DNA from: Kordia sp.
GTDB taxonomy: Bacteria; Bacteroidota; Bacteroidia; Flavobacteriales; Flavobacteriaceae
Direction: 5' to 3'
Assembly (NCBI GenBank): GCA_002733415.1
Contig: NVVR01000009.1
Location: 1-64,000, forward strand
DNA: 64,000 bases
Below are positions 14,469-24,074 of the stretch, piece by piece (position 1 is the stretch's first letter; each line of letters starts with the position of its first letter). The translations under genes and the position numbers were made by a program. The notes under the pieces were generated by a model. It did no database searches, was not told the DNA's origin, and saw nothing but the letters and a program-made list of their open reading frames with translations.

Positions 14469-16808
14469 ATGAAAAAATCAATCTTACTAATTATTTTATT
14501 TATTTGCATTGGCATGTCTGCTCAAATGTCTAAAAATGTAACTATTTCAGGGAAAGTCCTAGACAAAATAACTCAAGAGCCCTTAGAATATGCTACGGCA
14601 ATTTTATTAAACACAAACAATAATGAAATAATAACTGGAAGCACAACAAACGAAAAGGGTGAGTTTAGTTTTGAAACCCTTTCAGGTACTTATACTGTAA
14701 AGGTTAAATTTATGGGGTTTAAAAATTATCTTATTGAAAAGATATTACTCAATAAAAATCTAAAATTACCAAATATATTCCTTGAAGAATCGTCTGAACA
14801 ATTGGATGCCATTAAAATAACAGCTGAAAAATCAACTATTGAATACAAACTAGATAAACGTGTATTTAATGTAGGTAAGGATTTGATTTCCAAGGGTGGC
14901 TCTGCTACTGATATTCTAGGAAATGTCCCATCAGTAAACGTAGATGCAGCAGGTGCGGTAAGCTTAAGAGGAAATACTAATGTTCGCATTTTAATTAATG
15001 GCAAGCCATCAGTATTAACAACTAACAATGGTTTGGAACAAATACCAGCGGAAAACATTGAAAAAGTTGAAGTAGTGACAAATCCATCTGCCAAATATGA
15101 TGCTGAGGGTACAGCGGGAATTATTAACATAATTTTAAAGAAAAACAAACGAAGTGGTTTTGGTAGTTCATTTCAATTAACAACGGGAGCCCCTGCAAAC
15201 CATGGTCTTAATTATAATGTAAATTATAAAACAGAAAAAATAAACTTGTTTTCTAACTTGGGATATAGATACTTGGATTTTGAAGGTGAAGGGTCATATT
15301 ACAGAACTAATTTTGAAAACAAGTTTATTTCATCAATTTTAGATGAAACTATTGAAATGAAACGTAATAGAAGACGATTCAACCTATACTTTGGTGGGGA
15401 TTATTATATAAACGATAAAAACACATTGACTTTAAGTTATTACCACAGATACAATGTGAGCAAGAATGAAGTGAATTATGACTTTAATTTCTTAGATGCC
15501 AATCAAAATTTAGAAAGCGTTTTAAATTCAACAGAAAATTATAAAGAGCCACAAAAGGCAAATCAAATTGAGTTAAATTATGAAAAAGGCTTTGATAAAA
15601 AAGGAAAGAAATTTACAATAAATTTGCAGTATGATTTTTGGAATGATGATGAAAATGAGTCCATTGTGCAACAGGAATTATTTCCAAACATCACAACATT
15701 AACTACACTTAAGAGCCGTGATATAGAAAGCAGCAAAGATTTCCTTTTTCAATCTGATTATAAAATACCTATTTCAGATAAAGCCCATTTGGAAATGGGA
15801 ATTAAGGGAGAAGTAAGAAGAATAAACAGTGATTACAAAGTTTGGGACAATGAAGTTATAGTTGATAGTTTAGATAACTTATTGCATTATGATGAGGGCA
15901 TATATGGTGCTTATCTTCAATATGGAAATAGAAAAAGAAAATTTCAATATTTATTAGGTTTAAGAGCTGAGTATTCTAATACGAAAAGTACAGACCGAAA
16001 AAATCAATATAACACCAATAAAAACTACACAAAATTATTCCCAACAGTTCATTTAACATATTCTATTAATGATGCTACAAACCTACAACTAAGCTATAGC
16101 AAACGAATTAGACGACCAAGCTTTTGGCATCTTAATCCGTTTGGTGGTATTTCAGATCAACAAAACATTAGAATTGGAAATCCTGATTTAAACCCAATGT
16201 ATACAAATTCTTTTGAATTTGGAACTCTAAAACGATGGAGCAAGTTTACTTTAAACCCTTATATATACTAACAACGTACCACCAATTTATTTGAAACCTT
16301 AATTAAAACAAATGACGATAACGTCCTTATTTCTCAAACTGTAAATTCAGGAGAAGAGGATCGAATTGGAGCTGAATTAGTATCCACTTATTCTCCTTAT
16401 AAATGGTGGAGATTATCTGGCGAGATCAATTACTATTCATTTAAACAAAGAGGTCTTTATAATATTGACGACAATACTTGGTTTACTCGCCTGAATTCGA
16501 GGTTTAAGTTTTCAAAACTGAGTTTTCAAACGAGTTTTAATTACCGAGCAGCCAATCAAAGTGGGCAGACCTATTCAGAATCTCAATATTGGGCAAATCT
16601 AGGAATGAGTCATGATTTTTTGGGTGACAGCGCTACACTTACTATGAATGTCAATAATGTATTTAATTCTAGAGATAACAAACGATTTATACAAGGAGAA
16701 AATTATACTGTAAATCAATCAACCATTTGGTCTGGGAGAAGAGTTAGTGCTACACTCACCTATCGTTTTAACAGAAAGAAAAGTGATAGAGATCGTATGC
16801 CTGACTAG
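14469..16808 (+). pseudogene. Outer-membrane beta-barrel receptor (CarboxypepD/plug/OMP_b-brl_3) with in-frame TAA
   Basis: A signal peptide (MKKSILLIILFICIGMSAQ) is followed by a carboxypeptidase-like regulatory domain (about residues 24-105), a plug domain with INGKPSVLTTNNGLEQIPAENIE-type sequence, and a long barrel rich in aromatic strands. The frame is interrupted by TAA at 16269-16271 after TLNPYIY. It then continues in frame as QRTTNLFETLIKTNDDN to the proper end VSATLTYRFNRKK at 16808, giving 779 codons if intact. Loss of about 180 residues of barrel would normally destroy it. It lies divergent to the LytTR/kinase pair, the common pattern for a regulated receptor or peptide/metal transporter. 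Confidence 0.8.
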
Positions 16809-16840
16809 ATAAAATATCTTTATCCACTGGTTTTTTAAGT

Positions 16841-16887
16841 TTAATTGTATAGGACCCTAATGCAACATTAAGGTCCTATACAATTAA
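16841..16887. terminator. Strong bidirectional terminator
   Basis: Arms TTAATTGTATAGGACC and GGTCCTATACAATTAA form a near-perfect stem between the convergent receptor pseudogene (ends 16808) and the 16928-17389 gene. A and T tracts on both sides suit termination in both directions. Confidence 0.8.
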
Positions 16888-16927
16888 AAAAATAAATTAT
16901 TTATTAAATAATAATCTGATTATTAAA

Positions 16928-17389
16928 TTAACTTACAAATAGAGGTAATTGATATTTAGGCTGATTATTTTCAAATTCAAATAATTTTGAATAATCCATT
17001 ACATTAGGAATATTGTCAAGCTTGCAAAGAAATTCTATAGTGGCATTAAGTCCGTGGAATAAAAGATCTTTATCAGTAGGGTTTTCTGGCCTTTTTGAAT
17101 GGAGTGTTAAGGGTACACTAAATCCACATCCTTTTAAAAATACAATTTCTATACGAAGTAATTCTTTAGGAGAATACCCATAAACTCTTCGACCAAAACT
17201 TTCATTCAGTTTTCCTATATAACTTAACTCTAATGAACCGTGAGATTCTGTTAAGTAATTCCAATAATCTGTATTATCACATATATTACCTACAGCACAA
17301 CTTTTACAACATTCTGGATTTAATGTCCCATTATGAAAAGCTACATATAGTTTTGTTATTGCTTGCTCTAATCTTACTGGTGTTTTCAT
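16928..17389 (-). CDS. Conserved flavobacterial cysteine-containing protein of unknown function
   Basis: A 153-residue soluble protein. The cysteine cluster PECCKSCAVGNICDN (about residues 26-40) could bind a metal. The rest is mixed helix with a C-terminal FEFENNQPKYQLPLF. Close relatives in Flavobacteriaceae are sometimes labelled NADH-quinone reductase subunit F, but I see no flavin or ferredoxin-type domain here to justify this. A dead copy of its 3' end lies at 12365-12443. It stands alone between two hairpin terminators. Confidence 0.75.
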   Translation of the reverse strand: MKTPVRLEQAITKLYVAFHNGTLNPECCKSCAVGNICDNTDYWNYLTESHGSLELSYIGKLNESFGRRVYGYSPKELLRIEIVFLKGCGFSVPLTLHSKRPENPTDKDLLFHGLNATIEFLCKLDNIPNVMDYSKLFEFENNQPKYQLPLFVS

Positions 17390-17850
17390 GACTATATTAG
17401 TATAGACTATAAGTTAATACTAATCTTTCATAATTCAAAATAAAACACATAACTGATTATATAACAGTTCTATAAAATAATTTATCTGAAGTTGATGGTT
17501 ATACTTTATTCTAGGCTCTTAAAGCAAAATAATATTAAATAATGTGCATGAATTTGTTGAACTCAGTCAGTTCAGGAAAGTAGTATTGGCTAAATAAGTA
17601 GTACTGTTTATCTTTTTAATTCAATTATGATTATAAGATGCTATTGGGTAACTAGTTTTATAATATTAATATACAAAAAAGCACAAACATTTACAGTTTG
17701 TGCTTTTCCTCTTTAAACGTATGTTTAGTTCCTTATAAGTTAAAAAATAGTATTCAACGCTTTATCATTTTCTTTAAATAATCAATTGATAATAAATTAA
17801 CTAGAATCTATGTCACAATGCATTTTATGCTAATTATTTAGTCAATAAAA
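17390..17850. other. Intergenic region between the 16928 gene and the ABC permease
   Basis: 461 bp with no credible gene. It holds the promoter of the 16928-17389 gene at its left end and a hairpin terminator at 17677-17707. Nothing else was recognised. Confidence 0.5.
17677..17707. terminator. Hairpin terminator downstream of the ABC efflux operon
   Basis: Arms AAAAGCACAAAC and GTTTGTGCTTTT form a perfect 12-bp stem with a 7-nt loop. It lies about 150 bp beyond the permease stop on the minus strand, with A/T tracts at both ends, so it can act bidirectionally. Confidence 0.75.
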
Positions 17851-20256
17851 CTACTCATATTTCAATGCATCAACAGGATCTGAAACCGCTGCTTGGTATG
17901 CTTGGAAACTAACCGTTATTAAGGCTATTAGCATGGCTAATAATGTTGCCAAAATGTAGGGAAATATTGGCATTTCAATTTGATATGAAAAGTTTGATAG
18001 CCAGTCTTTAGCAAATATATATGTAATTGGCCATGCAAAAACATTCGCTAATAACACTAATTTTATAAATTCCATAGTTAACATTTTCATTATTTGAGGA
18101 ACAGAAGCTCCTAAAACTTTACGAACTCCAATTTCTTTGGTTCTTTGTTGAGCTGTATAAGAGGCTAAACCGAATAAGCCCATAGATGAAATAATAATTG
18201 CAAGAATTGTTAAAACCAAAAACATGTTACCAAAATTTTCCTGTTGACGTAACAATTTTCCAAATTTTTGATCTAAAAAAGTATATCTAAAAGGATGTGA
18301 TGGCTCTAACTTCGCCCACTCTTTTTCTATAAAGTCAATCGTTGAAGTCATGTCTATATTTGCTATTTTAAAGGAAGCAAACCAAAGCTCATTACTAATC
18401 GTTAATACCATTGGTCTAATTTCGGAATTAAACCCTTCAACATGAAAATCTTTTACAACTCCAATAATATTTCCGTAATTAACATTATCACTAGAGCCTT
18501 GACTTATTGACAATTTACGACCAATAGCATTTTGTATGTTCAAATTTTTAACAGCTGTTTCATTAAGTATAAAATAAGGTATAGAATCAGATTCTTTTTC
18601 CCTATCAAATTTTATACCGTCCAACATTTTTATATCTAATGTATTGAAAAAATCATAATCAACATCCATATTCCATAACGGTAATAGGTCCTTACTTCCT
18701 TCCAATATATACATATCTTGATTAGGAGTATCCCCTGGATAAAAGGAAGCTCTAGTGGTGTTTAAAACATTACTGTTTTTTAGGAATATACTTTTATAAT
18801 TTCTAAAATTCTCTGCCATTAGATCTGTTTGAATGGGAACTACAATTACTTGGCCTCCTTTAAACCCGATATCCTTATTGTGCAAGAATGAAATTTGTTG
18901 AAAAATAATAATCATTCCTATTATTAAAATTGTAGAAGCTGTAAACTGAGTAATGACTAAAATTTTTCTTAATAAAGCACCTCCATTAGTTTTTGTAAAG
19001 TCTCCTTTCAAAACAGCTATTGGTTGAAATGATGATAAAAAGAATGCAGGGTAACTACCCGCAAACAAGCCGTAAAAAAGGGTTATTATTAAAGAGAATA
19101 CCAGTGTTTCACCTATATGCGAATTGAATAAATACAATTCTGTTTCTAGAATATTATTAAAACCTGGTAAAAACAATTCAACTAAAATAAATGCCAAGAA
19201 AAGTGCTATAAAACTTTGAATAACAGATTCTGTTAAAAACTGAGTAACCAACATTTTCTTTGAAGCACCACTTACTTTACGTACTCCTACTTCTTTAGCC
19301 CTTTTACCTGCTCTAGCTGTAGATAAATTCATAAAATTAATACCAGCAATTATAATTACTAATAATGCAATTCCTATAAATACATAAATATACATAATGT
19401 TTCCATTTTGTTGAATTTCCATTTCTCTATTAGAGTGCAGATGTATATCTTTTAAAGGCATTATTTGATACTCATAATAGCTCTCTCCTTTAAATAATTC
19501 GGCTACCGTAGACCCCAAAATCCGCTCCACATCTGGTTCAATTTTCTTTATAAAATTGCGACGCATTTTTTTAAAAAAAACATTGCAATCTACACCCTCT
19601 TTCAATTTCACATAGGTATAATAATTATTCATCAACCATACATTTCGAATGCCATTTTGTGACATAAACATATCGAACTGAAAATGAGAATGGCCTTTTG
19701 GTTCTTTAACAATTCCTTTTACGATATAATCACTCCTATTATCATATTTTACAACTTTTCCAATCGGGTTTACATCACCAAATATTTTTCTAGCAGATTC
19801 CTCTGTTAGAACTAGCGAGTTCTCTCCTATTAAAGCTGTTTTTGGATCTCCTTGAACAAACTCGTAATTAAAAACTTTAAAAAAAGTACTATCTGCCTGT
19901 ACAGCCTTTTGTATATATACTTTTGTTTCCTCATACCTAACCATAATTTCCTGATTAACAGTATGAATTCTAGTTGCAGTTTCTACATCTGTAAATTTTG
20001 TTCTAAATGTATGTGCCATTGGACTTGGAGAAACAGGAGCATCCATGGCTTGCCCCATTACACTAGCCTTTATACCTGTTCTATACACTCGTTCATAGCC
20101 ATCCCAATGCTTCTCATAACTAGTTTCGTCTTTAATAAACATAAAAACCATTATAGTTACTGCTAATCCTAATGCTAATCCTAAAATATTGATGATAGCG
20201 TAGGTCTTATTTTTATTTAAGCTTCTAAAAGCTACTTTTATATAATTCTTAAACAT
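17851..20256 (-). CDS. MacB-like ABC transporter permease (two FtsX domains)
   Basis: An 801-residue inner-membrane protein. An N-terminal helix (about 20-42) precedes a large periplasmic MacB_PCD domain (about 43-260). Three helices of a first FtsX domain with RAKEVGVRKVSGASKKMLV (about 290-420) follow, then a second periplasmic domain (about 440-670) and a second FtsX domain with TKEIGVRKVLGAS and three helices. The C-terminus SDPVDALKYE is the usual end. This double-size permease is typical of Bacteroidota. It is the last gene of the efflux operon, 18 bp after the ATPase gene, and probably exports a peptide, lipid or antibiotic by the MacB mechanotransmission scheme. Confidence 0.9.
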   Translation of the reverse strand: MFKNYIKVAFRSLNKNKTYAIINILGLALGLAVTIMVFMFIKDETSYEKHWDGYERVYRTGIKASVMGQAMDAPVSPSPMAHTFRTKFTDVETATRIHTVNQEIMVRYEETKVYIQKAVQADSTFFKVFNYEFVQGDPKTALIGENSLVLTEESARKIFGDVNPIGKVVKYDNRSDYIVKGIVKEPKGHSHFQFDMFMSQNGIRNVWLMNNYYTYVKLKEGVDCNVFFKKMRRNFIKKIEPDVERILGSTVAELFKGESYYEYQIMPLKDIHLHSNREMEIQQNGNIMYIYVFIGIALLVIIIAGINFMNLSTARAGKRAKEVGVRKVSGASKKMLVTQFLTESVIQSFIALFLAFILVELFLPGFNNILETELYLFNSHIGETLVFSLIITLFYGLFAGSYPAFFLSSFQPIAVLKGDFTKTNGGALLRKILVITQFTASTILIIGMIIIFQQISFLHNKDIGFKGGQVIVVPIQTDLMAENFRNYKSIFLKNSNVLNTTRASFYPGDTPNQDMYILEGSKDLLPLWNMDVDYDFFNTLDIKMLDGIKFDREKESDSIPYFILNETAVKNLNIQNAIGRKLSISQGSSDNVNYGNIIGVVKDFHVEGFNSEIRPMVLTISNELWFASFKIANIDMTSTIDFIEKEWAKLEPSHPFRYTFLDQKFGKLLRQQENFGNMFLVLTILAIIISSMGLFGLASYTAQQRTKEIGVRKVLGASVPQIMKMLTMEFIKLVLLANVFAWPITYIFAKDWLSNFSYQIEMPIFPYILATLLAMLIALITVSFQAYQAAVSDPVDALKYE

Positions 20257-20274
20257 AGTTTTTTTTTAAAAAAA

Positions 20275-20970
20275 TTATATAGCTGCTTTTACTAATTTAT
20301 TTTTCTTTTCAGATACAATTTGACCATCTAATAAATTGATGATTCTATCGGAATAACTTGCATCATGTGAGGAATGTGTTACCATTACTATGGTAGTTCC
20401 TGCTTCGTGTAAATCACATATTAATTCCATTACTTCATTTCCATGTGAACTGTCCAGGTTACCAGTTGGTTCATCAGCTAAAATTAATGGTGGCTTTGTG
20501 ATTAATGCTCTGGCAACTGCTACACGCTGTTGTTGCCCACCGGATAATTGTTGTGGAAAATGAGAAGCTCTATGAGCAATTCCTATTTTTTCTAGAAGCT
20601 CATTTACTCGTTGTTTTCTTTCAGAAGCAGGTACTTTATTATAAAGCAAAGGAAGCTCAATATTTTCAAATACGGTAAGTTCATCTATAAGATTAAAATT
20701 TTGAAATATAAATCCTATATTTTTTTTACGTACTTCTGAACGTCCCTTTTCTTTTAAATGTGCTACTTCATTCCCAAGAAATTTATAACTACCTGATTCA
20801 GGTTTATCTAACATTCCTAAAATATTTAGTAATGTAGATTTACCACAACCTGAAGGTCCCATTATGGAAACAAATTCTCCTTTCTTAATTTCAAAAGAAA
20901 CAGCATTTAACGCTGTTGATTCAATTTCGTCTGTTCTGTATACTTTTGTTAATTCGTTTAATTTGATCAT
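20275..20970 (-). CDS. ABC transporter ATP-binding protein (MacB/LolD type)
   Basis: A 231-residue ATPase with Walker A GPSGCGKST (about residues 39-47), Q-loop FQNFNL, signature LSGGQQQRVAVARAL and Walker B LILADEPTGNLD followed by the H-loop VTHSSHD. These match the MacB/LolD subfamily that energises FtsX-type permeases. It lies 12 bp after the adaptor gene and 18 bp before the permease, so the three form one operon, probably driven by the sigma-54 promoter at 22526-22540. Confidence 0.93.
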   Translation of the reverse strand: MIKLNELTKVYRTDEIESTALNAVSFEIKKGEFVSIMGPSGCGKSTLLNILGMLDKPESGSYKFLGNEVAHLKEKGRSEVRKKNIGFIFQNFNLIDELTVFENIELPLLYNKVPASERKQRVNELLEKIGIAHRASHFPQQLSGGQQQRVAVARALITKPPLILADEPTGNLDSSHGNEVMELICDLHEAGTTIVMVTHSSHDASYSDRIINLLDGQIVSEKKNKLVKAAI

Positions 20971-20982
20971 GATTTGATTGAT

Positions 20983-22245
20983 TTAATTATTTAATTTGAT
21001 TGATTCATAATTTTTAAACTCATCATACGATGAGGTAATAATAGTTTCTCCTGCCTCTAAGCCTTCTAGCACTTGATAATAAGTCGGATTTTGACTTCCG
21101 AGTTTTATATAACGCTTATAAGCTTCACCTTTATTATTTAAGACATATACAAATTGCCCCCCTGAAGATTGAAAATAACTTCCTCGGGGTATTAGTAATG
21201 ATTTTTGTGCTTTTGAAAGCTCTAAACGTACTTGTAGTGATTGACCGTTTGTGATAGATTTTGGTGGATCATTTACAAATACTAATTCTATTTCAAAACG
21301 TCTGTTTACTACTTCAGATAGTACTTTTTTTACTTTCAAGTCAATTTGTTTACCATCAAAAGAAAAACGCGCTAATTGTCCTGTTTTAACCATACTTAAA
21401 TAATATTCGTCTACTTGCCCTTTAATTTTAAAACCAGATTGCACATCTATCTTAGCCACAGTTTGATTATTAATGTAAGATTCTCCAATAACAGGATCAA
21501 AAGATGATAGCATACCAGTAACAGGAGCACGAACTAACATTTTATCGATACTTTCATGGATAAACTCTAAGTTACGGTGCATTAAAGAGATTGAGATATT
21601 AATTTGTTGCAATTGAGTTTGATTATTCTGTTTACTTTTGCTCACATTCTTATCCATAAAATCGCGTTTTTTTTGCAGATATTTATAGGACTCCTTTGTA
21701 TTTGTATAATTATTTCTTGCGATAATGTCTTTTGCATATAGTACTGAATCTATTTTATAAGCTCGTTCAATATCTGCTAAACTATTCTCACTATCAATTA
21801 AAGATTCGGAAAGGTCTCTTTGATCTTTCTCTAATGATAATTTAAAGCTTCTTAAATTATTTATTTGCTCAATAATAGCAGTTTCTTGATTCATATAATT
21901 TAATGTAGCCGCTGGATTATTTAATTTTACAAGAGCTGTACCCTGTTCTATCAAAACACCATCTTCAACGAATATTTCTGCTACAGTACCACCTTCAGTA
22001 GTATTTACTAATACTAAATTTATAGGGAGTACATCTCCATCAATTAATATTACATCTTGAAAATCTCCTTCTGTAACTTTCTTAACAGATATCCTAGAAG
22101 GATCTACTTTATAAATCTTTTTATTGATAGCTCCTATTCCAAAAGCTGAAAGCACTAAAAAAGCTAATATACCAACCACATATAGTGTCTTGGTCGTACT
22201 CCATTTTTTTTTCTCAATCCGTTTATCCATTCCTATCTGTTTCAT
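20983..22245 (-). CDS. HlyD/MacA-family periplasmic adaptor
   Basis: A 420-residue membrane-fusion protein. One N-terminal transmembrane helix (about residues 17-35) precedes a lipoyl/biotinyl half-motif (GTVAEIFVEDGVLIEQGT, about 88-107), a coiled-coil hairpin (about 115-225), the second lipoyl half (MLVRAPVTGMLSSFDPVIG) and beta-barrel domains. It would bridge the ABC permease to an outer-membrane channel; no TolC-like gene is encoded here. It is the first large gene downstream of the sigma-54 promoter. Confidence 0.9.
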   Translation of the reverse strand: MKQIGMDKRIEKKKWSTTKTLYVVGILAFLVLSAFGIGAINKKIYKVDPSRISVKKVTEGDFQDVILIDGDVLPINLVLVNTTEGGTVAEIFVEDGVLIEQGTALVKLNNPAATLNYMNQETAIIEQINNLRSFKLSLEKDQRDLSESLIDSENSLADIERAYKIDSVLYAKDIIARNNYTNTKESYKYLQKKRDFMDKNVSKSKQNNQTQLQQINISISLMHRNLEFIHESIDKMLVRAPVTGMLSSFDPVIGESYINNQTVAKIDVQSGFKIKGQVDEYYLSMVKTGQLARFSFDGKQIDLKVKKVLSEVVNRRFEIELVFVNDPPKSITNGQSLQVRLELSKAQKSLLIPRGSYFQSSGGQFVYVLNNKGEAYKRYIKLGSQNPTYYQVLEGLEAGETIITSSYDEFKNYESIKLNN

Positions 22246-22346
22246 TTGAAATTTATTTTTTCAATTATACCCATATTTTAAAACAAGAAACATATTATTG
22301 TATCAACTATAAAACTTACTGTTTTTATTAATATTAAATCATGGTT

Positions 22347-22472
22347 TTAGGCTTTAAATGTTATTGAGTTTTCTGAAAATTCTGATATCTTAATTTTTTT
22401 ACTACTGGTAAAAAGCATTAATTTGTGATGCTTAATTCCCATTACTGTTTGATTGATTGTTATTGTTTTCAT
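22347..22472 (-). CDS. Possible 41-residue small protein leading the sigma-54 efflux operon
   Basis: From ATG 22472 a 41-codon ORF reads MKTITINQTVMGIKHH and continues to the basic, beta-looking KKIKISEFSENSITFKA. It starts about 42 nt downstream of the start site predicted for the sigma-54 promoter at 22526-22540. It ends 101 bp before the adaptor ATG, so it would be the first gene on the efflux transcript. I do not recognise it. A longer in-frame start at 22541 would lie inside the promoter and is rejected. It could be a leader peptide, a small regulator or chance. Confidence 0.45.
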   Translation of the reverse strand: MKTITINQTVMGIKHHKLMLFTSSKKIKISEFSENSITFKA

Positions 22473-22525
22473 ACTGTTCGTTTTAATTGATTTTGATGAT
22501 GCTATTTTTATTCCATAACCTAAAA

Positions 22526-22540
22526 GCAATGCATGTGCCA
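22526..22540 (-). promoter_or_regulatory. Sigma-54 (-24/-12) promoter of the efflux operon
   Basis: On the minus strand the sequence is TGGCACATGCATTGC: an exact TGGCAC at -24, five bases, then TTGC at -12, with GG and GC exactly 12 bp apart. It points toward the small ORF and adaptor-ATPase-permease genes. The next operon in the opposite direction encodes a sigma-54-dependent response regulator, which makes this assignment strong. Confidence 0.82.
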
Positions 22541-22555
22541 AAAAACAGACATGTC

Positions 22556-22591
22556 GTAAAACACTACAAACAAAGGGAATAGTAGTTTTAC
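22556..22591. promoter_or_regulatory. Inverted repeat near the sigma-54 promoter
   Basis: GTAAAACACTAC (22556-22567) and GTAGTTTTAC (22582-22591) are inverted complements apart from a 2-nt insertion. The element sits between the -24/-12 promoter and the enhancer palindromes. It may bind a DNA-bending or accessory factor, or be part of the promoter of the divergent regulator gene. Confidence 0.4.
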
Positions 22592-22604
22592 AAAAATTAA
22601 ACAG

Positions 22605-22642
22605 TGTTCATTTTCGAACATATTATTGTTCGTTATTGAACA
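22605..22642. promoter_or_regulatory. Twin enhancer sites for the sigma-54 activator
   Basis: There are two perfect dyads of the form TGTTC-N6-GAACA, at 22605-22620 and 22627-22642. Their centres are 22 bp apart, about two helical turns. They lie roughly 100 and 120 bp upstream of the start site predicted for the -24/-12 promoter, the usual enhancer distance. They also lie just upstream of the regulator gene at 22681, so they may serve autoregulation too. Confidence 0.75.
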
Positions 22643-22680
22643 TTTTGTATCTTGTTAAAAATTAAAACAACCTATATAAA

Positions 22681-24063
22681 ATGGTAAAAACTAATGCTAC
22701 AATTTTAATTATTGATGATGATGATGATATTTTATTATCGGCAAAGTTGGTGTTAAAAAAACATTACAATACTATTATTACTAGGAACAACCCTAAAGAA
22801 ATAAACCAAATAATATCTAAAGAACAAATAGATGTTATCGTATTAGATATGAATTATCGTATTGGTTTTAATGATGGTAAGGAAGGCCTATATTGGTTAA
22901 AACATATTTTGAGCATAAATACTAAAATGGTTGTGATTTTGATGACAGCCTATGGAGAGGTTGAGTTAGCAGTTAATGCCATAAAATTAGGCGCTTTTGA
23001 TTTTATTTTAAAACCTTGGACCAACGAGAAATTACTGGCTACTATTCATGCTGGATTAACATTAAGCAGGTCAAATCATAAAATTTCTATTTTAAAGCAT
23101 ACAAATGATATCTTACTAAAAAGTAATGAACAAAAATTTGGTCCTATTATAGGGGAATCTAAAAAAATGCAAGCTGTTATGAATACCATTAAAAAGGTAA
23201 GTACTACAGATGCAAATGTTATTATTTTAGGTGAAAATGGTACAGGAAAACAGCATTTGGCTAGAGAAATTCATAAAAATTCATTACAAAAAGAAGGTCC
23301 GTTTATCCATGTCGATTTAGGTTCTTTATCTGAAAGCCTCTTTGAAAGTGAACTATTCGGTCATAAGAAAGGTGCATTTACAGATGCGCATGAAGATAAA
23401 CCTGGACGATTTGAAATGGCCCAGGATGGAACACTTTTTTTAGATGAAATAGGCAACCTACCCGTAAACTTACAATCAAAATTATTAACGGTACTTCAAG
23501 ATAGAAAAGTATCTCGTTTAGGTGAAGGAATTGAAAGAACATTTAATGCGAGACTATTGTTCGCTACTAATGCTCCTATTCACCAATGGGTAGCTGAAGG
23601 AAAGTTCAGACAGGATTTATTGTTTAGAATTAATACGGTAGAAATTACCATACCTCCATTAAGAGATAGACCTGAAGATATCGCTGATTTTATAAACCAT
23701 TATCTAAATATATTTGCTGAAAAATACCAAAAATCTCATTTGAAAATTACTAGCGATGCAATGAAAGTCCTGCAATCTCATAATTGGCCGGGTAATGTTC
23801 GAGAAATTCAACATACGCTTGAAAGAGGTGTGATTATGGTTGATGGTAATGAAATTAAACCTGCTGACTTTAACCTTACTATAATACCTAAAGAGAAAGA
23901 GACCCTAAGTGATAAGTTTGATAATTTAAACTTGCAAGAAATTGAGAAACTATTGGTTCAAAAAGCTATTGACAAGCATGAAGGAAATATTTCCAAAGCA
24001 GCCAAAGAGTTGGGATTAACTCGTGCTGCACTGTATCGTAGGTTAGAAAAATTTAATTTGTAA
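22681..24063 (+). CDS. Sigma-54-dependent response regulator (NtrC family)
   Basis: A 460-residue enhancer-binding protein. The receiver domain (1-125) has phospho-Asp D56 and the lysine of KPW. The AAA+ domain (about 155-390) has Walker A GENGTGKQ (184-191), the sigma-54 contact loop GAFTDA (231-236) and Walker B DGTLFLDEIGNLP. A C-terminal Fis-type helix-turn-helix (about 420-460) contains NISKAAKELGLTRAALYRRL. It is followed 11 bp later by its kinase. It is divergent from the MacB-like operon that it most likely activates through the sites at 22605-22642. Confidence 0.95.
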   Translation: MVKTNATILIIDDDDDILLSAKLVLKKHYNTIITRNNPKEINQIISKEQIDVIVLDMNYRIGFNDGKEGLYWLKHILSINTKMVVILMTAYGEVELAVNAIKLGAFDFILKPWTNEKLLATIHAGLTLSRSNHKISILKHTNDILLKSNEQKFGPIIGESKKMQAVMNTIKKVSTTDANVIILGENGTGKQHLAREIHKNSLQKEGPFIHVDLGSLSESLFESELFGHKKGAFTDAHEDKPGRFEMAQDGTLFLDEIGNLPVNLQSKLLTVLQDRKVSRLGEGIERTFNARLLFATNAPIHQWVAEGKFRQDLLFRINTVEITIPPLRDRPEDIADFINHYLNIFAEKYQKSHLKITSDAMKVLQSHNWPGNVREIQHTLERGVIMVDGNEIKPADFNLTIIPKEKETLSDKFDNLNLQEIEKLLVQKAIDKHEGNISKAAKELGLTRAALYRRLEKFNL

Positions 24064-24074
24064 TAACTAGTATT

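Noticed and set aside
14726-15148. 140-codon minus-strand frame inside the receptor gene
   Set aside because: It is antisense to the plug domain of the receptor and has no recognisable features.
22473-22541. Longer start for the 41-residue ORF
   Set aside because: It would place the start codon inside the -24 element of the sigma-54 promoter.
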